Source: Phycisphaera sp. (lineage in GTDB: Bacteria; Planctomycetota; Phycisphaerae; Phycisphaerales; Phycisphaeraceae). Taken from it: a stretch of DNA of 64,000 bases. The notes below the pieces were generated by a model. It made no database searches. It saw only the letters and a program-made list of their open reading frames with translations, and was not told where the DNA came from. The DNA is taken from contig WGMF01000008.1 of NCBI GenBank assembly GCA_016125215.1, forward strand, positions 1 to 64,000, in the 5' to 3' direction. Positions 49,044 to 57,493 of the stretch are shown here, one piece after another. The first letter of the stretch is position 1; every line of letters begins with the position of its first letter. A program made the position numbers and the translations under genes.

Positions 49044-50957
49044 ATGACCACGACAAGCACTCGCCATCAACCCGCCGCGCCCTACACCCTCCCGGCCGTC
49101 GGCCACAACCCCGGCTCGCACCCCACCGCCACCACCCCCGGAAGTTTTGCCAATGCACCGAAAATCCTACCGGGCCTCCGCGGCGCGATGACATTCAGCT
49201 CCCCCGATACCCCCGGCATGCCCAAACCCTCCGACAAAACCGCCTGGGACTTCCTGCCCGAAGGATGGTCCACCTCTGAGATCATCAATCATCAATCATC
49301 AATCATCAATGGTTCGGTCCCCACATCATCCATCATCCATCATCCATCATCCATTTCTTTTCTCCAGTCCGACGGCTCTCTCCGCACTGTGACCTGCCCC
49401 GCCGGTTTCAAGCCGATCACCCAGCTCGAACACGCGCGATTGGGCGTCGTGACAAAAGAGATGAAGCGTGTGGCCGAGCGTGAGCCGCACCTCACGCCGA
49501 TACAGGTGCGTGACGAGGTGGCCGCGGGCCGCATGGTGATCCCTGCCAACACGGTGCACCTGTCCTACAAGCTCGACCCGATGGCCATCGGCCGCGCGAG
49601 CAAGACCAAGATCAATGCCAACATGGGCGCGTCGCCGGTGTCGTCGTCCACCGATGAGGAGGTCGAAAAACTCAAGTGGGCGGAGCGCTGGGAAGCCGAC
49701 ACCGTGATGGACCTGTCAACCGGAGGGAACCTCGATGCGACGCGCGACGCCATCGTCCGCAACGCACGCGTCCCCATCGGCACCGTGCCCATCTATTCCA
49801 TGATTATTGGCCGAAAGATCGAAGACCTCGACGAAAAAATCATCCTCGACACGTTGCGACACCAGGCCAAACAGGGCGTGGACTACTTCACCATCCACGC
49901 GGGCATCCTGCGTGAGCACCTCAGATTGGCAAAGGACAGGCTCATCGGTCTGGTCTCACGTGGCGGCTCGCTGCTTGCCAAGTGGATGCTCACGCACGGC
50001 CGAGAGAACCCGATGAACACCGCGTGGGAAAAGATCTGCGACGTGATGCGCGAGTACGACGTGACGTTCTCCATCGGCGACGGCTGCCGACCGGGCGGGT
50101 TGGCGGATGCGTCGGACGGACTGCAGTTGGCGGAGCTCGTCGAGTTGGGCAAGCTCACCGAACGTGCCTGGCGAAAGGGCGTGCAGGTCATGATTGAAGG
50201 CCCCGGCCACGTCCCCTTCGACCAGATCGAATACAACATGAAGCTCGAACGCACGCTCTGCCACGGCGCACCTTTCTATGTGTTAGGCCCGCTCGTGACC
50301 GACATCTTCCCCGGCTATGACCACATCACCAGTTGCATCGGTGCCACCAGCGCCGCTTACCACGGCGCGAGCATGTTGTGCTACGTCACGCCCAAGGAGC
50401 ACCTGGGCCTGCCGAAGAAGGACGACGTCAAGCAGGGCTGCATCGCCTACAAGATCGCCGCCCACGCCGCGGATGTCGCTCTTGGGATTCCGGGGGTGCG
50501 AGACCGTGACGACGAACTGACCAAGGCCCGAGCGGCCCTGAACTGGGAAAAACACTTCGAGTTGTCCTTCGACCCCGATACCGCGAGGGCGTACCACGAC
50601 GAAGACCTCGACGTGGACACGGACTTCTGCGCGATGTGTGGCCACGACTGGTGCAGCGTGCGGATCAGCAAGGAGATCACCGAGTGGGCCAGCGGCAAAT
50701 CGGAGGGTTACGAAGCGGGGAAAGCGAAGAAATCCGCCGCCCTCACCCCCGACCAACGCGCCATCCTCGAACAGCGCGGCAACCTCCCCCCGGAAGTGAT
50801 TCATAAACTTGCGAGCAAAGGCAAACACGAAAAAGCCGCCTGCCACAGCGACCTTGTCGACGACGAATCCGAAGCCCGCGAGAAACAAGCCGAGGAACTG
50901 GTACAGTTGGATGTCAGGCCGGCGCTGGGGCTAAGTAAACAGGATTCGATGATTTGA
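49044..50957 (+). CDS. thiC: Phosphomethylpyrimidine synthase
   Basis: 637 residues. ThiC signatures: [20 protein letters not shown] near 35, [53 protein letters not shown] and the C-terminal cluster site [10 protein letters not shown] (C-x2-C-x4-C). It makes the thiamine pyrimidine from aminoimidazole ribotide by radical SAM chemistry. Near residue 80 the frame carries Ile/Ser/His repeats encoded by 7-bp arrays (49281-49356) that normal ThiC lacks. It belongs to the riboswitch-led transcript. Confidence 0.95.
   Translation: MTTTSTRHQPAAPYTLPAVGHNPGSHPTATTPGSFANAPKILPGLRGAMTFSSPDTPGMPKPSDKTAWDFLPEGWSTSEIINHQSSIINGSVPTSSIIHHPSSISFLQSDGSLRTVTCPAGFKPITQLEHARLGVVTKEMKRVAEREPHLTPIQVRDEVAAGRMVIPANTVHLSYKLDPMAIGRASKTKINANMGASPVSSSTDEEVEKLKWAERWEADTVMDLSTGGNLDATRDAIVRNARVPIGTVPIYSMIIGRKIEDLDEKIILDTLRHQAKQGVDYFTIHAGILREHLRLAKDRLIGLVSRGGSLLAKWMLTHGRENPMNTAWEKICDVMREYDVTFSIGDGCRPGGLADASDGLQLAELVELGKLTERAWRKGVQVMIEGPGHVPFDQIEYNMKLERTLCHGAPFYVLGPLVTDIFPGYDHITSCIGATSAAYHGASMLCYVTPKEHLGLPKKDDVKQGCIAYKIAAHAADVALGIPGVRDRDDELTKARAALNWEKHFELSFDPDTARAYHDEDLDVDTDFCAMCGHDWCSVRISKEITEWASGKSEGYEAGKAKKSAALTPDQRAILEQRGNLPPEVIHKLASKGKHEKAACHSDLVDDESEAREKQAEELVQLDVRPALGLSKQDSMI
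49281..49356. repeat. 7-bp tandem repeats inside thiC
   Basis: About four ATCATCA units followed, after an interval of about 14 bp, by four CATCATC units. They code for the segments [12 protein letters not shown] and [11 protein letters not shown]. Reading frame is kept through the whole block. The same heptamers occur between genes at 48215. Confidence 0.85.
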
Positions 50958-51030
50958 CCCGGTCATGATCTGGGTCATCAGATCTGGCAAGTATTCCCCA
51001 GGACCAGTTTTTTGCAGAGGGCGCAGGAGC

Positions 51031-51047
51031 GCGGGCACTGCCCGCGG
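51031..51047. terminator. Hairpin at the thiC/corA convergent junction
   Basis: CGCGGGCA against TGCCCGCG with almost no loop, followed by GGCTTTA on the plus strand. It lies between the two facing 3' ends. A relative (CGGGCATTGCCC...AGCTTTACAGG) is found inside the N-terminus of the membrane gene at 32729. Confidence 0.45.
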
Positions 51048-51049
51048 CT

Positions 51050-52243
51050 TTACAGCCAGCCGCGTTTGCGGAACCACCAGACCATGCCGCTGGCGGTGAC
51101 GGCGCAGAAGACCCAGAACAGCGGGTAGGAGACCCACCAGTCCAGCTCGGGCATGTGGTGGAAGTTCATGCCGTAGACGCCGGCGAGGAAGGTCAGCGGG
51201 ATGAAGATCGTGCCCATGAGGGTGAGGACCTTCATGATCTGGTTCATGCGGTTGCCCACAGCCGACATGTAGGTTTCGGTCAGGGCGGTGGCCATTTCAC
51301 GGAAGGTCTCGAGGATGTCGATGATCTGCACGGCGTGGGAGTAGACGTCTTTGAGATAGACGCGCGTGGCGTCGGACATGCACTCGTGCGTTTCCTGCTG
51401 GAGTGCGTTGACGACCTCGCGCATCGGCCAGACATCGCGGCGGAGCAGGAGCAGCTCGCGTCGGATTTCGTGGACCTTGTGCATGATCTTTTCGGAGGGG
51501 TCCGCCAGGACGAGGTCTTCGAGTTCTTCTAATCGGTCGCTGTAGTGTTCGAGGATGGGGAAGCAGTGGTCGACGATGGCGTCGAGCAGGGCGTAGACGA
51601 GGAAGCTTGCGTCGTTGGTGCGCAGGCGTGAGCCGGCGGTGTGGATGCGTTGTCGGATGGGGTCCCAGACGTCGCCGGGCGTTTCCTGGAAGGTGATGAC
51701 GGTGTTGTGCCCGAGGACGAGGGTGATCTGCTCACGGTGGAGCTTGTCGTCCTGGAGCTGGATCATGCGTGTGATGACGACGAGCCTGGCGCGTCGCCCG
51801 TCGGCCTGGGGGTAGGCGTCGAGCTTGGGGCGTTGCGGGACGTGGAGGATGTCTTCGACCGCAAGCGGGTGGATCTCGTACTTGTTGGTCAGGGCCTGGA
51901 TGAGTTTGAGGTCGGACAGGCCGTCGAGGTTGATCCAACGGACGGTGGACCATTCGGGTCGGTGGTGCTCGATGAACTCGTCCGCGTGGGTGATGTCGCG
52001 GTGCAGGACGTTGTCGGGCGAGTAGTCGATGCAGGAGAGTCGGACGTTCTGGCCGTGCGCCTTGGCGGCGTGGGCGGCGTCGGCGGCCATCTGGGCAAGC
52101 TGGTGCGGCTCGATCCCGGGCGAGGCCCCGGGCCTGTGTTTTCGCAGGGGGACGCGTTCGAGGCCGGTCTGGATGACCTTGCCAATCAACCCGGTGATCG
52201 CGGGCTTGGGTGCGGGCGGGGGCTGGGGGGACGGGTCGGGCAT
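51050..52243 (-). CDS. corA: CorA-type magnesium transporter
   Basis: 397 residues from ATG 52243. A long soluble domain (IHPLAVEDILHVPQRPKLDA) leads into coiled helices (HEIRRELLLLRRDVWPMREVVNAL) and two C-terminal membrane helices, with the selectivity motif YGMNF in FLAGVYGMNFHHMPEL and a positively charged end (WWFRKRGWL). It forms a pentameric channel for Mg2+ or related divalent cations. The upstream frame to 52360 is rejected because that part is 7-bp repeat DNA. Confidence 0.93.
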   Translation of the reverse strand: MPDPSPQPPPAPKPAITGLIGKVIQTGLERVPLRKHRPGASPGIEPHQLAQMAADAAHAAKAHGQNVRLSCIDYSPDNVLHRDITHADEFIEHHRPEWSTVRWINLDGLSDLKLIQALTNKYEIHPLAVEDILHVPQRPKLDAYPQADGRRARLVVITRMIQLQDDKLHREQITLVLGHNTVITFQETPGDVWDPIRQRIHTAGSRLRTNDASFLVYALLDAIVDHCFPILEHYSDRLEELEDLVLADPSEKIMHKVHEIRRELLLLRRDVWPMREVVNALQQETHECMSDATRVYLKDVYSHAVQIIDILETFREMATALTETYMSAVGNRMNQIMKVLTLMGTIFIPLTFLAGVYGMNFHHMPELDWWVSYPLFWVFCAVTASGMVWWFRKRGWL

Positions 52244-52250
52244 GGGGGAA

Positions 52251-52289
52251 TGTCTGATGTCTGATGTCTGATGGATGATGGATGATGTC
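52251..52289. repeat. 7-bp tandem repeat, TGATGTC/TGATGGA type
   Basis: TGATGTC, TGATGTC, TGATGGA, TGATGGA, TGATGTC directly upstream of corA. Its complement contains ATCA and CATC words like the arrays at 48215 and inside thiC. Confidence 0.75.
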
Positions 52290-52343
52290 AGAGGTGGAAC
52301 ATCTGTGATTGATGATCTGAGAACGCTCTGGCCCGTCACCCCA

Positions 52344-52392
52344 CACCAGTCACCAGTCACTATTCACCAGTCACCCTTCACCCGTCACTACT
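52344..52392. repeat. 7-bp tandem repeat, CACCAGT type
   Basis: Seven consecutive heptamers (CACCAGT, CACCAGT, CACTATT, CACCAGT, CACCCTT, CACCCGT, CACTACT). The array reaches into the last codons of the large TPR gene, supplying its stop codon region. Same word as at 48151 and 61896. Confidence 0.8.
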
Positions 52393-55258
52393 TCGCGTAG
52401 CGAAGCGCCAGGCGTTCGAGTTCGCTCTTGTAGGGTTCGCCGCCGAGGTTGGGGTCGACAACGCTCTTGAGTTGTTGCACGCGGAACGAGATGTCCTGAG
52501 TGTTCTGGTTGAGTTTTTCGCAGATCTGGAACCATCGCATCCACGCGTTCCAGTAGAGGGGTGACTTGGGCGTGTCGTTCTGCAGGCCGGTGATGAGTTT
52601 GTTGAAGAGCGGGCCGGCCCCCTTGAGCAGCGAGTCGGCGTCGCCTTTGGCAAAGTAGGCCTCGGCGGTCTGGGTCATGATGTCGGGGTCGTTGGGGAAT
52701 TTTTCGACCAGCGGCTTGAGCGCCGCCAGCGCGAGGTCGGCCTGACCGTCGAGCGTGAGGGCCTTGGTGTAGAGCAGTTCATACGCCAGCCTTTCGCCCT
52801 CTTGCATGTCGGGCCGTGTCAGCGACCAGTCGCGCAGCAGCGTGGCAAGCTTGACACACGCGCCGGTCCGTGCGGCCGCGTCCTTGAGCAGCTTGTCTTT
52901 AACCGCGGGGCGGAGCTCGACGAGCGCCTTGCGACGGTTGTCCTCGACCTCCTCAAACAGGCGGTCGACGAGCAGGTTCATCACGTTGACCGCCACGTCG
53001 GGTGCCTGCTTCATCAAGCGGTCAGCGACCTTGACCGCCTCGTCGATCTGGCCGGAGGCGATGAAGACACGGATGCGTTTTTCCTGGGCCTGTCGGACGA
53101 GCTGGACGAGCGCGGGGTCGTTGTAGGTCGTGTCGAAATCCTTGAGCAGGTCCTGCGCGGTCTTGAACTCGCCCTCGTCGATGGCGATGTCGACCTGCAC
53201 GAGCTGGGCCGAACCGCGTGCGTCCATGACCCGCTGCGTCTGGTCGGCCCCGGCGCCCTGGAGGGCCGCGTCGGCGTCGGCGACGACTTTGGCAGCCTCT
53301 TCCTTGGCCACGCGCAAGGCCTCGGGCGCGTCCGCCGCATCGGTGTGCTTGAACGCCTGGTAGAGACAGTCGAGCCTGAACCGCCGGGCCTCCCAGTAGA
53401 AGGGGTGGCTGAACGGAAGCTTCTCGAGCACCGCGGCCGCCTCGGCGTAACGCCCCGTGGGTTCGAGGATTTTTGCGGCGTAATACAGCCTCGCGTCGTC
53501 CGCCACGCTCGACGAGCTGAACTTATCGAACATCACCTTGGCCGTCGCCTGGTACTGCTCGGCCACACCCTGTGGCGGGGGGGACATCTCGTTGAGCGGA
53601 CGCAGCAGCGCCTCGGCGTATTTGATGGCGTCTTCGGATTTTTTCTGCGCGGGCAGGGAGTCAGCCAGTTGGGTCAGGACCTTGGCGGCCTGCACGGTGT
53701 AGGTCGGGTTGGTCACGTCGAGGAAGTAGGTCGCCACGCCGAGGTTGAACATCGCGGTGGCCTTGACGCCCTCGGGGCAGTCGGGCCGGGCGATGAGTTT
53801 TTCGTTGACCTCGATAGCGCGCTGGATGTGGGGCAGGGCCTCGTCACGCTTGGCGTTGATGGTCGCTTCGTCGGCCCCGCCCTGCGCCAGGTTGATCGCC
53901 TCGACCATGAGGTTGCGACCGTCGGTGCATTCGAGGTCGCCCACCGCCATGGGCACAATGGGCGGGAGCTTGGTGAGGTCAGCCCCGGGAGGCAGGTTCT
54001 CTTTCCACCGCTTGTAGATGAAGCCCTTCAAGTCCGGGCTTTTCTCGATCAGGTCGAGGTAGGGCTGGTACGCCTCGGCAGTCGCCTGGGCGCGCTGGTC
54101 CTCGGGCAGGGCCTGCGCGTGGGTCAAGAGCAGGCGGTGGACAAAGTCCGTCACCAGCAGGTTCATGAGCGAGTCGTTGGCGACGGTGGTGTGCTGGTAG
54201 AGCGACCTGGCCAGTTCGATCGATTCGTTGAAGCGGTCCATCGCCAGAAAAGCGCGGGCCTTGCCCATCTGGGCCTTGAGGTCTTCGAGCGTGATCGACG
54301 CGGCCCCGGTGGCGGATTCGAGGCTCTCCATCGCCTGCTGCGGTTTGCCCTCGAGCAGGAGCGCCCGACCGATGAGCGAGAGCATCGGCACCTTCACGTC
54401 GTTGCCGGCGTTGGCGTCGGTGGCGATCTTCTCGATGTCCGGGTTCTTCGTAACCAGCGCGAGCAAGCGGGCGCGCTCGTCCCTGGCGTTAGTCTTCTTG
54501 TCGGGGCTTTCGAGCTCGGCGGGCTTGGTCCAGTAAGGGTCATTGTCGGGCAGGAGGGCCACGGCATAGGCCGCGGTCGCGAGGAAGAACTGCGTCTTGA
54601 CCCGCCAGTATTCGTCGATGAGGCGCTTGACCTCGACGTCGTCGAACCGCTCGGCAAAATCCTTCTGGCTGAGCTTGCCCTGGAAGTTGAAGAACCCGAT
54701 GTTGGCCGACTCAAGCTGTTCGAGGGCGTCGATGGCGGTGTCGCGGAAGGCGGTGGCCTGTTCGTGGTCGGTCACGCCGAACTCGTAGAACATCGCGGCA
54801 AGCTGGTGCGCGGCGGGGAGGTATTCAAGGAAGACCATCTCGGCCATGTCGGTCTGCCAGACCGGTCGGCGGGGCCGATCGTGGAAGTCCTTGACCATCT
54901 TGCGGAAGTCCGTGAGCGCGTTGTTGATGGCGGTGGTGGCGTCGTTGATGACCTGCTGGCGTTCTTCGGGCGAGAGCGAGGCGCCCTGCGTGCGGACCTT
55001 GTCGAGCAGCGTGCGGAAGCGGATGCGTTCCTGCGCGATGCGGATCTGGACGTTGACGACGGGGTCGTCGAACTTTTCGGTGTCGGCCAGGTGGATGAGC
55101 AATTCACTCATGCCCTGCTTGCCCAGCCCGTCGATGAGTTGCGACGGGTCGAGACGAGAGACCTGGGCCATTGCGGGCGTGGCGGTCAGGAGGCCGATGG
55201 CCACAAGGGATAGCGCGCCGCTGGCCGACATCCTCAATGATCGTGTCAATCGGGGCAT
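52388..55258 (-). CDS. Large secreted TPR-like protein of the ExbBD-vWA cluster
   Basis: 956 residues from ATG 55258, with GGAG 5 bases upstream. A signal peptide (LSLVAIGLLTATPAMAQ) is followed by a long alpha-helical solenoid with repeated TPR-like helices (ALLLEGKPQQAMESLESATG, AKAFLAMDRFNESIELARSL, LYYAAKILEPTGRYAEAAAVLEK). No enzyme motif. It is probably a periplasmic scaffold. It is the last gene of the single-strand cluster that contains ExbB, two ExbD and two vWA proteins. Its stop lies in a 7-bp repeat array. Confidence 0.8.
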   Translation of the reverse strand: MPRLTRSLRMSASGALSLVAIGLLTATPAMAQVSRLDPSQLIDGLGKQGMSELLIHLADTEKFDDPVVNVQIRIAQERIRFRTLLDKVRTQGASLSPEERQQVINDATTAINNALTDFRKMVKDFHDRPRRPVWQTDMAEMVFLEYLPAAHQLAAMFYEFGVTDHEQATAFRDTAIDALEQLESANIGFFNFQGKLSQKDFAERFDDVEVKRLIDEYWRVKTQFFLATAAYAVALLPDNDPYWTKPAELESPDKKTNARDERARLLALVTKNPDIEKIATDANAGNDVKVPMLSLIGRALLLEGKPQQAMESLESATGAASITLEDLKAQMGKARAFLAMDRFNESIELARSLYQHTTVANDSLMNLLVTDFVHRLLLTHAQALPEDQRAQATAEAYQPYLDLIEKSPDLKGFIYKRWKENLPPGADLTKLPPIVPMAVGDLECTDGRNLMVEAINLAQGGADEATINAKRDEALPHIQRAIEVNEKLIARPDCPEGVKATAMFNLGVATYFLDVTNPTYTVQAAKVLTQLADSLPAQKKSEDAIKYAEALLRPLNEMSPPPQGVAEQYQATAKVMFDKFSSSSVADDARLYYAAKILEPTGRYAEAAAVLEKLPFSHPFYWEARRFRLDCLYQAFKHTDAADAPEALRVAKEEAAKVVADADAALQGAGADQTQRVMDARGSAQLVQVDIAIDEGEFKTAQDLLKDFDTTYNDPALVQLVRQAQEKRIRVFIASGQIDEAVKVADRLMKQAPDVAVNVMNLLVDRLFEEVEDNRRKALVELRPAVKDKLLKDAAARTGACVKLATLLRDWSLTRPDMQEGERLAYELLYTKALTLDGQADLALAALKPLVEKFPNDPDIMTQTAEAYFAKGDADSLLKGAGPLFNKLITGLQNDTPKSPLYWNAWMRWFQICEKLNQNTQDISFRVQQLKSVVDPNLGGEPYKSELERLALRYAK

Positions 55259-55292
55259 CTTCACTCCGGGGCGGGGGGCTGCGGGTTGTGGT

Positions 55293-55820
55293 TTATTCGC
55301 TCCGCGCCTGGGCGAAGCTGATGTTCTTGTAGCGTGCGGCGATGGAGGCGTTGAAGGCGTTGACGACGTGCTGCCAGCGGGTCTCGCCATCGGGCTTGAT
55401 GATGACGGGGTCGTCGGGCTTGTAGGCGCCGGAGTGTCGTCCGTGCGACGGGTCGAACTGGAGGTCTTCGAGCGTCTGCTTGAGCGCGGTGAAGTTGGCA
55501 ATGCGGTCGCTCGAACCCTCGATGGTGATGATGCAGTCGTAGACGTTGAGGTGGGAGAGGACGATGTTGAGCTTGAGGTCGGGCATCTCGGTGGACGCGG
55601 CCGCCGCGCCGCCCCGGGGCAGCTCCGCGGTGATGACGCCCTCGCCCACCGCGAAGTTGGAGGTGAGCACGAAGTAGATGAGCAACTGGAAGATCACGTC
55701 GATCATGGACGTGAAGTTCAGGCCCATCTTGGCCGGCTCCATGTCCTTCTTGGCCTTCTTGTGGTGCGGGACCTCTTCGGTCGTCATCGCTTCAAACGGG
55801 TTGTCTGGGGCCTGGGTCAT
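55293..55820 (-). CDS. exbD: ExbD/TolR-family protein 2
   Basis: 175 residues from ATG 55820. There is one N-terminal membrane helix with the conserved proton-path Asp in GLNFTSMIDVIFQLLIYFVL, then a periplasmic domain (ELPRGGAAAASTEMPDLKLN, VIIKPDGETRWQHVVNAFNA). It would join ExbB in an inner-membrane complex driven by proton flow. It starts 16 bp after the first ExbD gene stops, indicating one operon. The domain differs markedly from ExbD 1, so the two may form a heteromer. Confidence 0.9.
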   Translation of the reverse strand: MTQAPDNPFEAMTTEEVPHHKKAKKDMEPAKMGLNFTSMIDVIFQLLIYFVLTSNFAVGEGVITAELPRGGAAAASTEMPDLKLNIVLSHLNVYDCIITIEGSSDRIANFTALKQTLEDLQFDPSHGRHSGAYKPDDPVIIKPDGETRWQHVVNAFNASIAARYKNISFAQARSE

Positions 55821-55836
55821 GGGTGGGGTCGGGGTT

Positions 55837-56349
55837 TTATCGTTTGTCTTCGGGCATGAGCGCGACAAGGTGGACGGTGGTGATGCCCGCGTTGGCGATG
55901 GCGGCCATGACGGGCTGGACCTCGGTGTAATAAAGCGCCGCGTCGGCCCGAAGGAGCACGCTCACGGTGGGCTTGCCGTCCTTGTCCTTGGGGCTTCGCT
56001 CCGCGGAGTCCTTGAGGATCGCGGTGATCTGGTCGAGCTGGTCGTACTGGTATTCCTTGCCGAAGAGCACCACGCCCGTCGCCTCGCCGGGGTAGTTGAG
56101 CGGGTTGCCCTGCTGGCGGGACTTGAAGTCCTCGTCGATCTTGGGCGCGACGTTGACGACGATGCGGTTCTCATCCTCGAAGAGCACGGTCTTGGGGTTG
56201 GACAGGTCGGGCGGGATGAGCTGGACGTTTTCGCTGCTGACGATGTTGTTGACGAGCATGAAGAAGATGATGAGCTGGAACGTGACGTCGATCATCGGCG
56301 TCATGTTCATCTCGGGCGTCTTGCTCCCGCGTTTGTGGATCTTGGACAT
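55837..56349 (-). CDS. exbD: ExbD/TolR-family protein 1
   Basis: 170 residues from ATG 56349 (AGGA 10 bases upstream). The membrane helix carries the key Asp in EMNMTPMIDVTFQLIIFFML; the periplasmic domain (VQLIPPDLSNPKTVLF, VSVLLRADAALYYTEVQPVM) ends AGITTVHLVALMPEDKR in the usual ExbD C-terminal fold. It is the first of two tandem ExbD genes behind ExbB. The hairpin element at 56408-56447 separates it from exbB, which may adjust stoichiometry. Confidence 0.92.
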   Translation of the reverse strand: MSKIHKRGSKTPEMNMTPMIDVTFQLIIFFMLVNNIVSSENVQLIPPDLSNPKTVLFEDENRIVVNVAPKIDEDFKSRQQGNPLNYPGEATGVVLFGKEYQYDQLDQITAILKDSAERSPKDKDGKPTVSVLLRADAALYYTEVQPVMAAIANAGITTVHLVALMPEDKR

Positions 56350-56407
56350 GGCGCTAAATCCTAGGGCGCTCGGGGAAACGGGGGGTTCACCGATACGGTG
56401 AGCGTGC

Positions 56408-56447
56408 GGGGACCGGCGAGACTTCCGGGGGACATCGCCGGCTTTAT
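56408..56447. repeat. Dispersed hairpin element with CTTCCGGGGG core, copy 2
   Basis: GGGGACCGGCGA, then GACTTCCGGGGGACA, then TCGCCGGCTTTAT. Arms can pair. It lies in the exbB-exbD gap. Copy 1 is at 37307; a partial minus-strand relative (GACTTCCGGGGGCCATCGCT) is at about 61349-61369. Confidence 0.65.
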
Positions 56448-56452
56448 AGCGG

Positions 56453-57271
56453 TCAGGCCTGCGGGGTGGCCTGGGGTTTGGGGGTGGCCTGTTGCTTGCT
56501 GCTGGAGGAGGAGGACTTCTTTCCGCCGGGCTTGAAGGGGCGGATGAGGTCTTCGACCATGAGGATGCCCTCACTGGTGGATTCGTCGATCTTGTTTCTA
56601 ATCAAGGCATAGGCCGCCAGGGCGGGGATGGCCACGATCAGCCCCCAGAAGGTCGTGACCAGCGCGGTGGAGATACCCGCGGCCAGCGCGGCCGGGTCGG
56701 GCTTGCCGCCGGATGAGACGAGCTGTTGGAACGCGAGGATCATGCCGTACACCGTCCCGAAAAGCCCGAGCATCGGCGAGATGTTGCCGAGGATGTTGAG
56801 GTATTCCAAAGGCCGGAGCAGGCGGGTGATCTCGGCGTCGGCGGTCTCTTCGAGTGCGCGCTCCATGGCGGAGTACCCGTTGCTGGCCTCGGCCATCGCG
56901 CCGCTGACGACCTTGCCCAGGAAGCTCGGGTCGGCGTTGGCAAAGTCGATCGCCTCGCGGTAGCGCTTCTCGTTGAGCATGGTGTCGATCTGGTTGAAGC
57001 TCTCCTGCGGGGTGATGTTGATCTTCCTGGCCATGAGTGCGAACTTGATGGTCAGCCCCATCGCGACGACGGAGAAGAGCACGAGCACCCAGATGTTCAC
57101 CAGGCCGATCGGGTCGGAGGTGTAAAGGAACTGGGAGAACCAGCTCGTGGTCTTGGGTGTGGCTGGCGCGGCGGTTGCCGCGTCCTGGGCCATGACGTTC
57201 GCGGTCAGGAGCATGACGCTCATGGTGGCCAAAACGGCGGTCAGAAGCAGTCGTTGAGATCGGGCGCGCAT
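56453..57271 (-). CDS. exbB: ExbB/TolQ/MotA-family proton channel subunit
   Basis: 272 residues. An N-terminal signal-like helix (1-29, MAQ) is followed by TM (IGLVNIWVLVLFSVVAMGLTIKF), a cytoplasmic loop (YREAIDFANADPSFLG), and the two conserved helices with the family signature ILGNISPMLGLFGTVYGMIL and ALVTTFWGLIVAIPALAAYALI. A Ser-rich tail ends the protein. It uses the proton motive force to drive periplasmic partners. AAGGAG lies 6 bases before the ATG. Confidence 0.93.
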   Translation of the reverse strand: MRARSQRLLLTAVLATMSVMLLTANVMAQDAATAAPATPKTTSWFSQFLYTSDPIGLVNIWVLVLFSVVAMGLTIKFALMARKINITPQESFNQIDTMLNEKRYREAIDFANADPSFLGKVVSGAMAEASNGYSAMERALEETADAEITRLLRPLEYLNILGNISPMLGLFGTVYGMILAFQQLVSSGGKPDPAALAAGISTALVTTFWGLIVAIPALAAYALIRNKIDESTSEGILMVEDLIRPFKPGGKKSSSSSSKQQATPKPQATPQA

Positions 57272-57493
57272 GCGGTCTCCTTGCCTGGTGGGATGGTGTG
57301 CGTATTACGTTATTTTCAAGCCGTCACAGAATAGCGAATCTTGGTCAGGGATTCGAGCGGGGGGTGGATATTGGGAGAGTAGGTTAACGAATTTTCCGGC
57401 GGGGGGCATCTTGCGGGGGGCTTGAGGGGGGGGGTGGAGCGGGGGGATCAGGGGTCTATCCCGCCGCTGGACACGGCGGGCATTGCAGGGGGG

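Noticed and set aside
52802-55213. 803-codon open frame on the plus strand inside the large TPR gene
   Set aside because: Antisense shadow; the minus-strand frame has a signal peptide, ribosome site and TPR helices, while this one has only Arg/Leu/Val/Gly-rich sequence.
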